From: Limnomonas spitsbergensis
Taxonomy: Eukaryota > Chlorophyta > Chlorophyceae > Chlamydomonadales
Length of the DNA stretch: 64,000 nucleotides
Assembly (NCBI GenBank): GCA_037349105.1
Contig: JAYJMM010000116.1
Span: forward strand, 2,232,001-2,296,000
Direction: 5' to 3'
This document shows, piece by piece, positions 22,901-33,613 of the stretch (positions are counted from its first letter, which is position 1; each line of letters begins with the position of its first letter). A program made the position numbers and the translations under genes. Under the pieces are notes generated by a model. It made no database searches, was not told the DNA's origin, and worked only from the letters and a program-made list of their open reading frames with translations.

Positions 22901-25900
22901 TATGTATTCCAGCCACCGCAAGGACCGTTATTGGCACAGCACTGGAAACAATGCTTGCGTACTTTGTCTCAGGCACGCATGGACAGGGACAAGCTGTCCT
23001 CTAGCTACAAGCTGCTGGAGGCAGACGCCGGGCAGGCCAAGCTCAAGGCTGAGAAGCTGGATGTCGAGAGAGAGCAGCTGTCTGGAAGCTGCCGGAAGGT
23101 GGAAGCCAGCCTGGTACAGGCCAACAGCAGGTGTGCTGAGCTGACGAGGCAGCATGAGCAGGAACGGAGGCAGGCCGGGGAGGATGGAGCCAGACGGGCA
23201 GCAGTTGCGGCGGCCGCCGCGGCGGCGGCAGGTCTTGCGGCGGCGGCGGAGGCTCAGGAGGCTGCAGCTAAGAGGACGAGCTGCGCAATGGGCTGTCAGA
23301 CGGATGAAGATAACAGGGTGGCTGCTCTGGAGTGAGTGGCTTGCTTTCCTTGCTGAATTAAGTGGCTTGCTGTCCTTGCTGAGATAAGTGCCTTGCTTTC
23401 CTTGTGCTGCTGCTTTGAAGCGAAAAGGCAGCTGTGGATCTGTCCTATGTGTGCTATGCACGGCTTTCAAATCTGTCGATATGGGGGAACTTACGAATCA
23501 GCCTCCGTTCCTTGCATAAGCATGGCACTGCTTCGGAGTATAGGGAAAGCGGCTGCTCCTGAGTATAGGGAGCGCGGCTACTTCGGAGTGTAGGGAGCGC
23601 GGCTGCTGCAGGGCTAATAAACACCTGTTTGATGCCGAAATGTGCTGAACGTCTTTTGACGACTGACCTGCCTGCTTTTCTGACCCTTCAGGTCCCAGTC
23701 CAAGCACGTTGAGGATCTGCAGCAGCAGCTGGCTGCAGCCCGGCAGCAGCTGCTGGCTGCGCAGCGGGATCTGTCCGCGCAGGGCGTCTCGCTGCAGCAG
23801 CAGGCGGAGGCGCTGCGCCGGGATGTTGCTGCTAGCCACGAGGTGGCTGCAGCGAGGAGCACCGAGGTGCGGCAGCTGCAGCGGCAGCTGCAGGATACGG
23901 GCAGGCAGGCCGCGGAGGTGGAGCAGCAGCGGGTGCAAGCCGTTGGTGAGGCGGAGCGGTACCGGCACCGATGCGACGAGGTCGGGCGGGCCGGCATGGC
24001 GGCAGGCGCGGTGCATATCGCGGCCGTGGGCTCGCTGAAGGCGCAGCTGGCGGAGGCCAAGGGCCGCGAGCGGGATATGCTGGAAGGCCAGCTGGCCGCA
24101 GCCGCCGATGCGGCGGCGGCTGAGGCGAGGCTCTCCGCCGAGGCGGAGAGGCTGCGGCAGCGGCTGGCGGAGGTCGAGGCGCTCGACGCAGGCTCCGCAA
24201 CCGCCTTGTCGCTGCAGGAGGGTCAACTGCAGGAGCTGCATCGGCAGCTGCTGGACAAGGACGGGGTGGCGCAGGCGCTCAGGCAGCAGCTGACTGAGGT
24301 GGGTGGCTCCGGCGCCTGACTTGAGCCAAGATGGAAGCTGGCAATATGTAAAATCTATGAATGTCTTCAACACTTCCATAAAAAAGACCGGTAGGGGGAA
24401 ATGTATGCAAGGTCACACCTGCTACCGTCCTTTCTTAGTTGCATTTACTTGCTCCGGTAACGTCCTCCTGTTGCATGCATACAAGTTATCGTTTGCCTGC
24501 TGCCTCAAGAAGCTGCCAACGCAGAGAAAACATTTAGCGTGCCTGAAATCGATTTAGCCGTGATCTTGTAACGTGAAACGTGCCGTGATCTTTGAGCCTA
24601 GATTCGTGACTTGATCTTTGGGATCAGAATTGTGCCGTGCTCTTGTGCCGTGAATCGTGCTCCTTGATCTTAGTACCCTCTGACGTTTCCCCCGCTTTCT
24701 CTCTCAGGCGCAGCAACAGTGGGAGCGCGCCCACGTGGACCTGGACGTGGAGCGCGAGCGCCTCGAGGTGGAGTACCGGGAGGCGACCGCCATCCGCACA
24801 AGCCTGCAGCAGGAGGCCGCGACCATCAAGGCGATGGGCATGCTGGTGCAGGTGAGGCGGTGTGGGAGGATGCGGCCATGCCTGGTGGGGGGCTAAGGGG
24901 CAGCACTTTGTATAGGGTGCATCACCTGATGGGATTCGCTGGTGTTGGTCAGGCGGTACGAGAGACACATGCGCACCCAGGCTGTTTTTTGTGTTCGCTC
25001 CTCATATTTTTTAGGGTTGGGCGGCCGGTCTCATACGTTGTGAAGTCCTAGCAAAAGAAAAGCACTTTGTATGGGGTGCAATGGCGGCATGGTGCATCAC
25101 CTGATGGGCACGCTGGTGTTGTTGAGGCGCATTCTCAAGTGTACCTCACACATTTGTTCCTGTTGAGCACGCAAGCTCTCATCCTTGCAGCTTGACTCAT
25201 CCAACTATCATGCTCCTTGTAGAGCTCACTGCAGTACTCTCTGTAGTGCTCACTGTAGGGCTCACTGCAGTATGTAGTGCTCACTATAGTGCTGCGTGAT
25301 CCCCGCCTGTGCACAAATGCCCTGCAGTCCAAGACCCTGCAGTTTGACATCTCAGGCATGATGAAGGTGCCTGTAGTGTCTTTTGTAGTGTCCACAGTAC
25401 TGCTGACTGTAGTGTTCACTTCAGCAGTACTCGCTTTGGTGCCTGAAGGGTGTAGTGTAATGCCGTCAGGACTCCTCGTTGTAGTGTTCACTACAGCAGT
25501 ACTGGCTGTGGTGCTCAATATATTGCTGCGTGATCAGTGTTCCTTTTTGCGACTATGACTCCATCTTTGGCTGCCAAAGGCTCAGTTGGGGCCATACCTG
25601 GACCGGCCTACGACTGGCGGCTAAAGCAGCATTGCTGGCCGCAAATGGGGCTTCCGGCTAGAGACGGGAGTGTAGCTGACATGTAGTTGAGCCACGAAAA
25701 AGGAACACTGCGTGATCTCCACCTGCTCCCTCGTCTCCTGATGTCCAAGACCCAGCAGACATCTCAAGCATGATGAACTTGTCTGTAGTGTCCATTGTAC
25801 TGCGCATTGTAGTGCTCACTGATCCCACCGTAGTGCTCACGGAAGTGCTCGTTGTACCGCTGGGTGTTCCCATCCTCCACCTATCCTCACAGTCCAAGAC

Positions 25901-28900
25901 GCTGAAGCTGGACATCTCTGGTCTGATGAAGGTCCCGAGCATGGGCAGCGGCGGAAGCGGGGCGCTGGATGGCCGGCCCGGCAGCGCCGCGGTCATGGCG
26001 TCGGTGGATGGCGCCGCAGCCATGCAGATGCGGCTGGGCGGTCTGGTGAAGGAGCTCCAGGAGCAGGTGCAGGCGCAGGCCAGACAGCTGCAGCAGCAGC
26101 AAGGGAGTGTGGAGCTGCTGATGGGAGAGCTGCAGCAGGAGCGGGAGCGGAGCGAGCAGCACGAGGAGGAGGGCAAGGTGAGGGTGTACTAAGGCTGACA
26201 GGATACGTCTTGAAGTATATTGCATGGGGAGGAGAGCAAGGTGAGGGTGTACTAAGGCTGACAGGATACGTCTTTAAGTATATTGCATGGGGAGGAGGGC
26301 AAGGTGAGGGTGTACTAAGGCTGACAGGATACGTCTTTAAGTATATTGCATGGGGAGGAGAGCAAGGTGAGGTTGTACTAAGGCTGACAGGATACGTCTT
26401 TAAGTATATCGCATGGGGAGGAGAGCAAGGTGAGGGTGTACTAAGGCTGACAGGATACGTCTTTAAGTATATCGCATGGGGAGGAGAGCAAGGTGAGGGT
26501 GTACTAAGGCTGACAGGATACGTCTTTAAGTATATCGCATGGGGAGGAGAGCAAGGTGAGGGTGTACTAAGGCTGACAGGATACGTCTTTAAGTATATTG
26601 CATGGGGAGGAGGGCAAGGTGAGGGTGTACTAAGGCTGACAGGATACGTCTTTAAGTATATTGCATGGGGAGGAGAGCAAGGTGAGGTTGTACTAAGGCT
26701 GACAGGATACGTCTTTAAGTATATCGCATGGGGAGGAGAGCAAGGTGAGGGTGTACTAAGGCTGACAGGATACGTCTTTAAGTATATCGCATGGGGAGGA
26801 GAGCAAGGTGAGGGTGTACTAAGGCTGACAGGATACGTCTTAAAGTATATTGCATGGGGAGGAGAGCAAGGTGAGGGTGTACTAAGGCTGACAGGATACG
26901 TCTTTGAGTATATTGCATGGGGAGGAGAGCAAGGTGAGGGTGTACTAGGGCTGACAGGATACGTCTTTAAGTATATTGCATGGGGAGGAGAGCAAGGTGA
27001 GGGTGTACTAAGGCTGACAGGATACGTCTTTAAGTATATCGCATGGGGAGGAGAGCAAGGTGAGGGTGTACTAAGGCTGACAGGATACGTCTTTAAGTAT
27101 ATCGCATGGGGAGGAGAGCAAGGTGAGGGTGTACTAAGGCTGACAGGATACGTCTTTAAGTATATTGCATGGGGAGGAGGGCAAGGTGAGGGTGTACTAA
27201 GGCTGACAGGATACGTCTTTAAGTATATTGCATGGGGAGGAGAGCAAGGTGAGGTTGTACTAAGGCTGACAGGATACGTCTTTAAGTATATCGCATGGGG
27301 AGGAGAGCAAGGTGAGGGTGTACTAAGGCTGACAGGATACGTCTTTAAGTATATCGCATGGGGAGGAGAGCAAGGTGAGGGTGTACTAAGGCTGACAGGA
27401 TACGTCTTAAAGTATATTGCATGGGGAGGAGAGCAAGGTGAGGGTGTACTAAGGCTGACAGGATACGTCTTTGAGTATATTGCATGGGGAGGAGAGCAAG
27501 GTGAGGGTGTACTAGGGCTGACAGGATACGTCTTTAAGTATATTGCATGGGGAGGAGAGCAAGGTGAGGGTGTACTAAGGCTGACAGGATACGTCTTTAA
27601 GTATATCGCATGGGGAGGAGAGCAAGGTGAGGGTGTACTAAGGCTGACAGGATACGTCTTTAAGTATATTGCATGGGGAGGAGAGCAAGGTGAGGGTGTA
27701 CTAGGGCTGGCAGGATACGTCTTTAAGTATATCGCATGGGGAGGAGAGCAAGGTGAGGGTGTACTAAGGCTGACAGGATACGTCTTTAAGTATATTGCAT
27801 GGGGAGGAGAGCAAGGTGAGGGTGTACTAAGGCTGACAGGATACGTCTTTGAGTATATTGCATGGGGAGGAGAGCAAGGTGAGGGTGTACTAGGGCTGGC
27901 AGGATACGTCTTTAAGTATATTGCATGGGGAGGAGAGCAAGGTGAGGGTGTACTAGGGCTGACAGGTTACGTCTTCAAGTATATTGCATGGGGAGGAGGG
28001 CAAGGTGAGGGTGTACTAAGGCTGACAGGATACGTCTTTAAGTATATTGCATGGGGAGGAGAGCAAGGTGAGGGTGTACTAGGGCTGACAGGATACGTCT
28101 TTAAGTATATTGCATGGGGAGGAGAGCAAGGTGAGGTTGTACTAGGGCTGACAGGTTACGTCTTTAAGTATATTGCATGGGGAGGAGAGCAAGGTGAGGT
28201 TGTACTAGGGCTGACAGGTTACGTCTTAAAGTATATTGCATGGGGAGGATGGCAAGGTGAGGGTGTACTAGGGCTGACAGGATACGTCTCAAAGTATATT
28301 GCATGGGGAGGAGTGCAAGGTGAGGGTTTACTAGGGCTGACGGGAATCGTCTTTAAGTATATTGCATGGGGAGGAGAGCAAGGTGAGTGTGTACTAGGGC
28401 TGTCAGGCTATGTCTTAAAGTATATTGCATGAGGAGGAGAGCAAGGTGAGAAACTCGTGAAGGGGGAGGGTCTTGTTAGTTTAGGCTGGGGTGAACGAGA
28501 GATAGACAGGCAGACAAACAGTCAGACGACAGGCAGGCTGAAATCGGGTGAAAATGTGGAGAGGCACATCTCAACCCTGCTGGGAGGTAAAAAGGTAGAG
28601 GCACATCTCAACCCTGCTGGGAGGTAAAAAGGTAGAGGCACATCTCAACCCTGCTGGGAGGTAAAAAGGTAGAGGCACATCTCAACCCTGCTGGGAGGTA
28701 AAAAGGTAGAGGCACATCTCAACCCTGCTGGGAGGTAAAAAGGTAGAGGCACATCTCAACCCTGCTGGGAGGTAAAAAGGTAGAGGCACATCTCAACCCT
28801 GCTGGGAGGTAAAAAGGTAGAGGCACATCTCAACCCTGCTGGGAGGTAAAAAGGTAGAGGCACATCTCAACCCTGCTGGGAGGTAAAAAGGTAGAGGCAC

Positions 28901-31900
28901 ATCTCAACCCTGCTGGGAGGTAAAAAGGTAGAGGCACATCTCAACTATGCGTGATGGAATTGTCAGACAAGTAGACAACTGCATATTTTGTTGAACGGCA
29001 AAAAGCACTGTGTTTGAGGGGGCTTCGGCTGCAATTCAGCTACATTACAGCCCCTCGCTGGGGGGGCCTGGTGCTGCTTGCTCTGATGCTAGGGCCATTT
29101 GCCGTAGACTGGTAAAGTTTTGGTTTCTTTTCACCCAGTGGTGGGCTGGTGGCTGCCCAGTGGCCTGCCAAATATGGTTTTTCCTATCAGAATGTCAACA
29201 CTGGAAAGCGCTTATTTTGAGACAGGACGCTAGGTGCAGTGGCGCTCTGTATGACTTCAGGGCACCGGGACACTGACTGGCATGAATTAAAAAAATGTAA
29301 ACGATTGCCGTGAGGTGTGGATTGCCGTGAGGTGTGGATGGTCGTGAGGTGTGGATTGCCGTGAGGAGTGGATTGCCGTGAGGTGTAGATTGCGTCTCCC
29401 CTCCCCAGTCTTGCCGCAATATCCGGGACGTTTTTTTTACTTATTACAGTTTTTGCATGTTTGACACTTAGCCCTAAATGCTGAACCCGCTGCCCTCCCC
29501 TGCCCTGGCAGTCTGGCACGTGCCCCCTTTCCTTCGGCCTGCACTGGTGACCTACAGACAGGAAATGGTCCAGTGGTACAACGCTGGTAGCATCTACACC
29601 CAAAGGTTGAGGGATCGAACCTGCCAAACGATCCTCTCCCCCCCTGTTTAGATCGCCGGGTCCCATGATCCTGCCCCCGTCCTATGTGAGGGTGGCATGG
29701 CTGCACCGTGGCTCAGGATGTGCTTGGTAGCTAAAATTAGGTTAGTCATTCCCTACCAGCCCCATGTGGCCGAGCATTCAGCAGGGCCCATCGGGTATGC
29801 ACCGTTATAGACTTGTGACCTACATGAGCAGCTGTTGGCGCAAGCGACAGAGCTGTTCATGGCGCGGCTTCCCCCGCACCGCCTGCTTCAAATCCTGGTT
29901 CACGGTTGCGATCTCCTGACACACCGCTCTCTGTTGCCCTGATTTCCACACCTCCTCCCTCAGGCTGACAGCGGGGAGCTTCAGATGCAGCTAGAGGTGC
30001 GGCTGGAGGCGCAAGCGGCAGAGCTGTCGGAGGCGCGACTGGCGGTCAAGGACGCGCGCGCGCGCGAGGCGGAGGCGGACGGCGCCTGTGAGCGGGCTGA
30101 GGCGCGGGAGCGCGCGCTGCAGTTGGAAGTCGGCGGCTTGATGGCGGAGCTGGCAGACACGGCAAGCGCCTTGGGGCGTGCGCAGGTGGGTGGAGGCAGA
30201 GCGTGATGGAGGATGGCACTGCAACAGATGCATGGAGGGTGATTGAGGATGATGGCATACTGTGTTTCGGATTTAGGGTTTCGCAATGCCTCTCAGGACA
30301 TCTGGCACCAGAGGTCCTGAGTGGCATTGCTAAATCTTATCAATCTGAACACAGTACAGTCGGCCTGGGAGGTGCCCAGAATCCTGATACGTTTTTCTTT
30401 TGGTGTGGGCAAGCAGCGCGATTCCCCTGTCTGGCTGCTGCTGTGTTAGTCTTTGGGCATCGAGGTTCTTGTCTAACAAGTCAGGCGTACCGTAGGTCAC
30501 AGGGTGCAGACCGCCTAAATCATTGCACGTTGTGTGCGCGGAAAACCCTAACGGGTTTGATGTGCAACTCGTGAGAGGCTATATGCCTTGCTGTGGATTG
30601 ATGTCTAGCAGCCCAGGTGCAGGTCGCACTGCGCCGAATCCCGCCGATAGCCTACATTCGCGCGTTGTGCGCGCGGTTCCTCCGAAGGTTCTAACTCCAT
30701 TTATAACACTTAAGAGGCTGAAACTGCAGCTGATCGAACGCACCTCCTCGGCTCGCGTGCACGCGCAGGATGAGGTCGCGGCGATGCAGGCTCAGTCGCG
30801 GGGAACGGACACGCTGCGCGCCACGGTGGAGACGCTGCGCGCGCAGTTGGCTTGCTCGGGGGACGCGCGCGTCGAGGCGGACCACGTGCGCGCGCAGCTG
30901 TGGAAGAGCGAGGCGGCGCGGGATGCGACTGTCGCGGAGCTGGGGACGCTGAAGGGTGTCCACGCTGAGCTGCACCGAATGAGCGAGAGGTGAGGAGAGG
31001 GCGGGGGCTTATGGTTGAGGTGGGTAGGCCTGGGCCCGTGGCAAGCATTTGGGTCAGTGTGCGCGTGTGTTGAGACGCTGCGCAGTGTGGTGAGACCCCG
31101 GGCTTTTTGATGACACCCAAGGCTCCTTTGAGGCTGCTGTACAGGAATTGCGATGGCCCGGGCCCGACAGAAAGAGAGAGAGACCGGACAAGGGGGGTGG
31201 CAGGTGCTTGATGCAGAGAGAAGCAACGCCTGCCCTGCGTGCCCAACTGCATTCATTCACACATTTAAAACACTTAAACTCACTGAAGTTTCGCTTACAT
31301 CATACAGTTTCCACACATACCGTATACAAGTTCACTTAAACATTCTTGTTTCCTTCTCAATCTTCCTAGGGGGCGGCGAACCAAACTCTTGTACACCCAC
31401 GTCATGTTTTATGGCTGGGGCTAATCTTCTGCACTAAGGGGTTCATTCCCATGCTACTCCTCGGTGGTTGTGTCTTTGCTTGCCAAGCGGGGTCACTGGT
31501 TTTCGCGCGCTGTCCTAGCGTATTTACTGCCTGTACTGGTTTACAGGCACAAGTCCCATGCATCAAATGTGATGCCCCGCTGGACTGAAAAAACTTCACA
31601 AAACTTCACAGGCTCCAAAAGGAAGTGGCATCCAAGGCGCTGTCTGCCGACAGATTGGCCTCTGACCTCAGCAAGGCCGCCAGCGAGCTGGCTGGACTGC
31701 AGACGGCCGGCGCGCTCAGCCAAGACTACGACGCGCTGCTGCATCAGCTGCAGGTCGCCCGTACCAACCTTATCATGTGCAGCGAGAAGCTTGAGCGTGA
31801 GTGCATGCAGGTCCGGGCAGTGCTTATTTTAGCGTTCATCAAACCAGCTTTGGCATACGGCGGGGCAGCCACCCCCGGGCCGATGCTATCAGGCCGCAAT

Positions 31901-33613
31901 TAATGCTTGTTATTTACCGTGCGCCAAATCAGCTTTGGCATGCCCCTGGGTAGCCACCCCTGAGCTGATGCTGTCAGGCTGCAATGCTTGTCATTGCATG
32001 CTCCAAATCAGATTTGGCTTGCCGCCGGGCAGCCACCCCTTAGCTGATGGGCACCAAACCTCAACCGGCCTGCGGCTGGCGGCCCAAGGAGCCGTATTTG
32101 CTGCACCAGGCCCCCTCGGCCGTAGGCTGTGTTGTAGCTGAATAGTAGCTAACGCAAAAAAAAGGGTGTCCACGCAACTGTGCCGGTATTCTTGGAGGGA
32201 GCTGATGCACGTGGCTGCTACCGAAACCACGTTTCAGATCTAATGTGCCTGAGGATCCAGATGTTGCTGGTGAAACGTGGCGGTGAGGACCATGCAGGTA
32301 CAGGTCAGGAAAGCAGTGCTGTGCTGCTAGGGCTGCTTTCAGGGGTGGGAAGAGGTAGGAAGGGGACGTAGGGAGTAAGAGGGGTTCAAAAATGTTAGGA
32401 AAGTGCTAGGAAGGGTAGGAAGAGGTAGGAGGGGAAATAATGGGTTAGGAAGGGGTTGAAAAGGGTAAGAATGTGGTGGAAAGGGGTAGGAATGGTTTGG
32501 AAAGGGGTAGGAAGGCAGAATGTGGCAGAATATGGCAGGCAGATCCTTGTGGTTGCCTGCTTGGGTGAGATAAGAGTTATGTGATCTGGAACGGCATGTG
32601 TATGACGAATCAGCTTTGCACAAGCAACCACCAGGCGGGGACGCGTCTACGTAGTACCACAAGTGTCCTTGCCTAGAAATGCTTTCACGGTCGTTCTGCC
32701 ACTGACTGCTGTTCTGTCAGGAAGAGTTGTTGCTCTGCCAGACAATACTTTTTGTATTATTCTGCATACCGGTACTAAAAAAAAATCTTTGCCAACCATA
32801 TAATATTCGTTATTATTAACCTGTAATTTACCTGATGTAACACAGGCTTAATTGGCGTTCCCCCCCCCCCCCTGTAATACAGAGTCTGAGGCCACCATCT
32901 ACCAACAGGATGAGCTGATTGCGCTGCTGCAATCCCGGATAAAGGCTATGCAGGACGAGATGGCGGCGGGCCAAACGGCCTCTGCTGCATCTGAGAGCGG
33001 CGGCTCCACGCCTACCGCAGAGGCCTCGGGCCGAGACTTTGGCAGCGTCTCGATTTTTGCTGGTTCTCTGAGTGGGGGGCTGCCGCGCTATGGCTCAACA
33101 TCGTCTCGCCCATCGTCCGCGTCTCCTGGCCTGCCTCTGAGTAGGGCGGGGAGTGGGCCGAATGTGCCAACGCAGACGAGTATGAACCGCAGAGAAGGAG
33201 GCAGGCCCGGCTCTGCGCTGCCGCTGGCCACCAGCGGATGGACGGGGCGGATGTGTAGCTCCGGCGCCGCCACAGCCCAGGACAATCAGTCCAGGCTGGC
33301 GACGGCAGCATCCCAGTGGGGATCAACGGCTTCAAAACCGTCGCCGGGGAGGCCGTTCTCGGCTGCGGGGCCGCGTCGTTCTGCTGCGATGGCACCGCTG
33401 TCTTCTCTGAGCTCCATGCCTGTCGGTTATGGGTCAGCTGCAGCGGGTGCGATGGCGCAAGCAGCTGCGCGGCGGCCACTCAGCGCAGCCCCGCAAGGCG
33501 GGTCTGGCCGCCCGTCGACTGCGGTTATGCGGAAAACGATGCTGCTCCTGTCAAAGTCATCTCTGTACGGCCTCGAAGACATGGACGAGCCTGACGAGTG
33601 GACCGCAGTGTAG
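13972..33613 (+). CDS. Giant-intron gene for a 1,452-residue coiled-coil protein
   Basis: Thirteen exons: 13972-14391, 14865-15070, 15978-16580, 17460-17575, 18422-18615, 22973-23331, 23692-24298, 24708-24851, 25893-26177, 29964-30185, 30715-30989, 31612-31810 and 32885-33613. All junctions keep phase and the sum, 4,359 nt, is divisible by three; only the exon 1/2 junction is uncertain. About the first 400 residues are Ser/Pro/Gly-rich and probably disordered. From the exon ending 18615 to the start of the last exon the protein is almost continuous heptad-type coiled coil (for example LRQLQALTRELAEARSKV, VEDLQQQLAAARQQLLAAQ) with Ala-rich runs and one GCQTDEDNR island. The C-terminal 240 residues are Ser/Gly-rich, ending EPDEWTAV. 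A scaffold or cytoskeletal role is plausible; I recognise no named family. About 78% of the 19.6-kb span is intron, much of it junction-derived minisatellite and MITEs. Confidence 0.75.
15071..15160 (+). repeat. CCCCTGC simple repeat at an intron start
   Basis: Immediately after the donor GTGAGC at 15071, CCCCTGCC/CCCCTGAC hexamer-like units run for about 80 bp. Confidence 0.7.
15470..15685. mobile_element. MITE of the CAGCTACA family, diverged
   Basis: Intronic. Shares GGGGCCAAACCTTG, a GGCCTACGACCGGCT core and a closing GTAGCTG..GTAGC with the copy at 47370-47525. Ends are not sharply definable. Confidence 0.5.
16581..17045 (+). repeat. Tandem copies of an exon end plus 5' splice site, with telomere-like spacers
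   Basis: The exon ends ATGAAGAGCAA and the donor is GTGCGTGCACGGGGAGCAGG. Downstream, seven or eight diverged copies of the AGCAAGTGCGTG...GGGGAGC phrase occur every 50-70 bp (near 16640, 16697, 16776, 16830, 16890, 16940, 16995). They are separated by CCCTAAACCCTGAACC-like DNA. Confidence 0.75.
17650..17945. repeat. 27-bp minisatellite GAATTCGGATGAAGGGAAATGGGGGGT
   Basis: About ten near-identical units lie in the intron following the exon ending at 17575. Minus-strand translations of it (Pro/Phe/Ser/His-rich, up to 337 codons) are artefacts of the 27-bp periodicity. Confidence 0.9.
18616..21790 (+). repeat. ~50-bp minisatellite (about 60 copies) carrying an exon end and 5' splice site
   Basis: The exon ends CTCAGCCAGGGGAGGGAGCAGCAG with donor GTGGGCTGAGG. 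The repeat unit is GAGCCGAGCCAGGGGAGGG, then AGCAGCAGGTGGGCTGAGG, then GTTCAGGGTTTT. That is the last 20-odd exon bases plus the first intron bases, plus a telomere-like GGTTTAGGGTTT phrase. Roughly 60 copies fill about 3.1 kb, with AG|GT mutated to ATGT or AAGT in some. A further partial copy lies near 22165-22215. Confidence 0.92.
22590..22750. mobile_element. MITE of the CAGCTACA family
   Basis: Intronic. Starts CAGTTTTTTTTACTCAGCTAC and closes TTGAGCAAAAAAAAATCAG, with the family's GGCCGCGGGGCAACCTG core in common with the copy at 57783. Confidence 0.6.
22830..22946. mobile_element. Second MITE family (CAGTGCTGTGC ends)
   Basis: Inverted ends CAGTGCTGTGC and GCACAGCACTG flank TTCAGAAACC, TAATTACGGTCT and CACCGCAAGGACCGT segments. 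The same segments occur at 54840-54992 in an intron of the p25-alpha gene. It ends 26 bp before the exon at 22973. Confidence 0.65.
25240..25800 (+). repeat. Duplicated exon-9 start and acceptor within intron 8
   Basis: The real acceptor/exon junction at 25892/25893 reads CTCACAG|TCCAAGACGCTGAAG, then GACATCTCTGGTCTGATGAAG. Diverged copies of the same junction occur at 25321-25372 (CTGCAG|TCCAAGACCCTGCAG) and 25738-25785 (TCCAAGACCCAGCAGACATC). They are embedded in repeated GTAGTGCTCACTGTAGTG phrases. The intron's start (GGCATGCTGGTGCAG|GTGAGGCGG) is also echoed near 24945 and 25108. Confidence 0.75.
25536..25709. mobile_element. 174-bp hAT-like MITE with 8-bp target duplication
   Basis: Inverted ends AGTGTTCCTTTTT and AAAAAGGAACACT, with an exact 8-bp flanking duplication GCGTGATC (25528-25535 and 25710-25717). 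An 8-bp duplication fits the hAT superfamily. The interior holds the family's GGACCGGCCTACGACTGGCGG core and a GTAGCTGACATGTAGTTGAG subterminal phrase. This is the best-preserved member in the window and defines the family's ends. Confidence 0.85.
26178..28450 (+). repeat. 63-bp minisatellite (35 copies) carrying an exon end and 5' splice site
   Basis: The exon ends GAGGAGGAGGGCAAG with donor GTGAGGGTG. The 63-bp unit contains GGAGGAGAGCAAGGTGAGGG, then a filler containing CTAAGGCTGACAGGATACG. Because 63 is divisible by three and the unit lacks a stop in one frame, it translates as a 740-codon frame of a 21-residue repeat. That frame is inside the intron and in a different register from the flanking exons, so I do not call it a gene. 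Some higher-order blocks (a run of about 10 units) are themselves repeated. Confidence 0.93.
28555..28946. repeat. 37-bp minisatellite AGGCACATCTCAACCCTG...
   Basis: Ten to eleven essentially identical units (AGGCACATCTCAACCCTGCT then GGGAGGTAAAAAGGTAG) in the same intron as the 63-bp array. The uniform spacer-free units argue against CRISPR. Confidence 0.93.
29010..29200. mobile_element. MITE of the CAGCTACA family
   Basis: Intronic. Contains GCAATTCAGCTACATTACAG near its left end, and GGTGGCTGCCCAGTGGCCTG followed by GCCAAATATGG on the right, as in the copy at 38670. Confidence 0.55.
29300..29395. repeat. ~20-bp tandem repeat GATTGCCGTGAGGTGTG
   Basis: Five imperfect copies in an intron. 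Confidence 0.75.
29561..29810 (+). mobile_element. tRNA-derived SINE, most complete copy
   Basis: An A box-like TGGTCCAGTGGT (29566-29577) and a B box-like GGATCGAACCT (29612-29622) are spaced like a polymerase III internal promoter. They are followed by a 190-bp body that recurs at 63342-63562, at 38967-39093 (inverted) and at 10856-10936 (3' part). The body ends GGCCGAGCATTCAGCAGGG then CCCATCGGGTATGC. The tRNA-like head cannot fold as a normal tRNA. Confidence 0.75.
31840..32165. mobile_element. MITE of the CAGCTACA family with tandemly duplicated end
   Basis: The left-end phrase CCAAATCAGMTTTGGC..GCAGCCACCCC occurs three times (about 31843, 31924 and 32004) before a complete body (CTCAACCGGCCTGCGGCTGG, CTCGGCCGTAGGCTGTG, GTAGCTGAATAGTAGCT). 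Intronic. Confidence 0.65.
32340..32530. repeat. Purine-rich GGTAGGAA(G) repeat
   Basis: Irregular GGTAGGAAGGGG/GGTTAGGAAGGGG units in an intron. The minus-strand reading gives a Pro/Phe/Leu-rich frame I do not regard as a gene. Confidence 0.6.

Noticed and set aside
23498..24379. Leu/Gln-rich 293-codon minus-strand frame
   Set aside because: Antisense shadow of the coiled-coil exon 23692-24298, which has clean splice sites and phase.
26210..28432. A 740-codon frame of a 21-residue repeat (YIAWGGEQGEGVLRLTGYV)
   Set aside because: It is the 63-bp intron array read in an accidental open frame. The flanking exons splice around it in phase, and the unit contains a 5' splice site copy.
28555..28946. 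Possible CRISPR array
   Set aside because: Units are contiguous and identical with no unique spacers, and the DNA is eukaryotic.
29561..29640. Possible functional tRNA gene
   Set aside because: A and B boxes are present but acceptor, anticodon and T stems do not pair; the copies share a SINE body.
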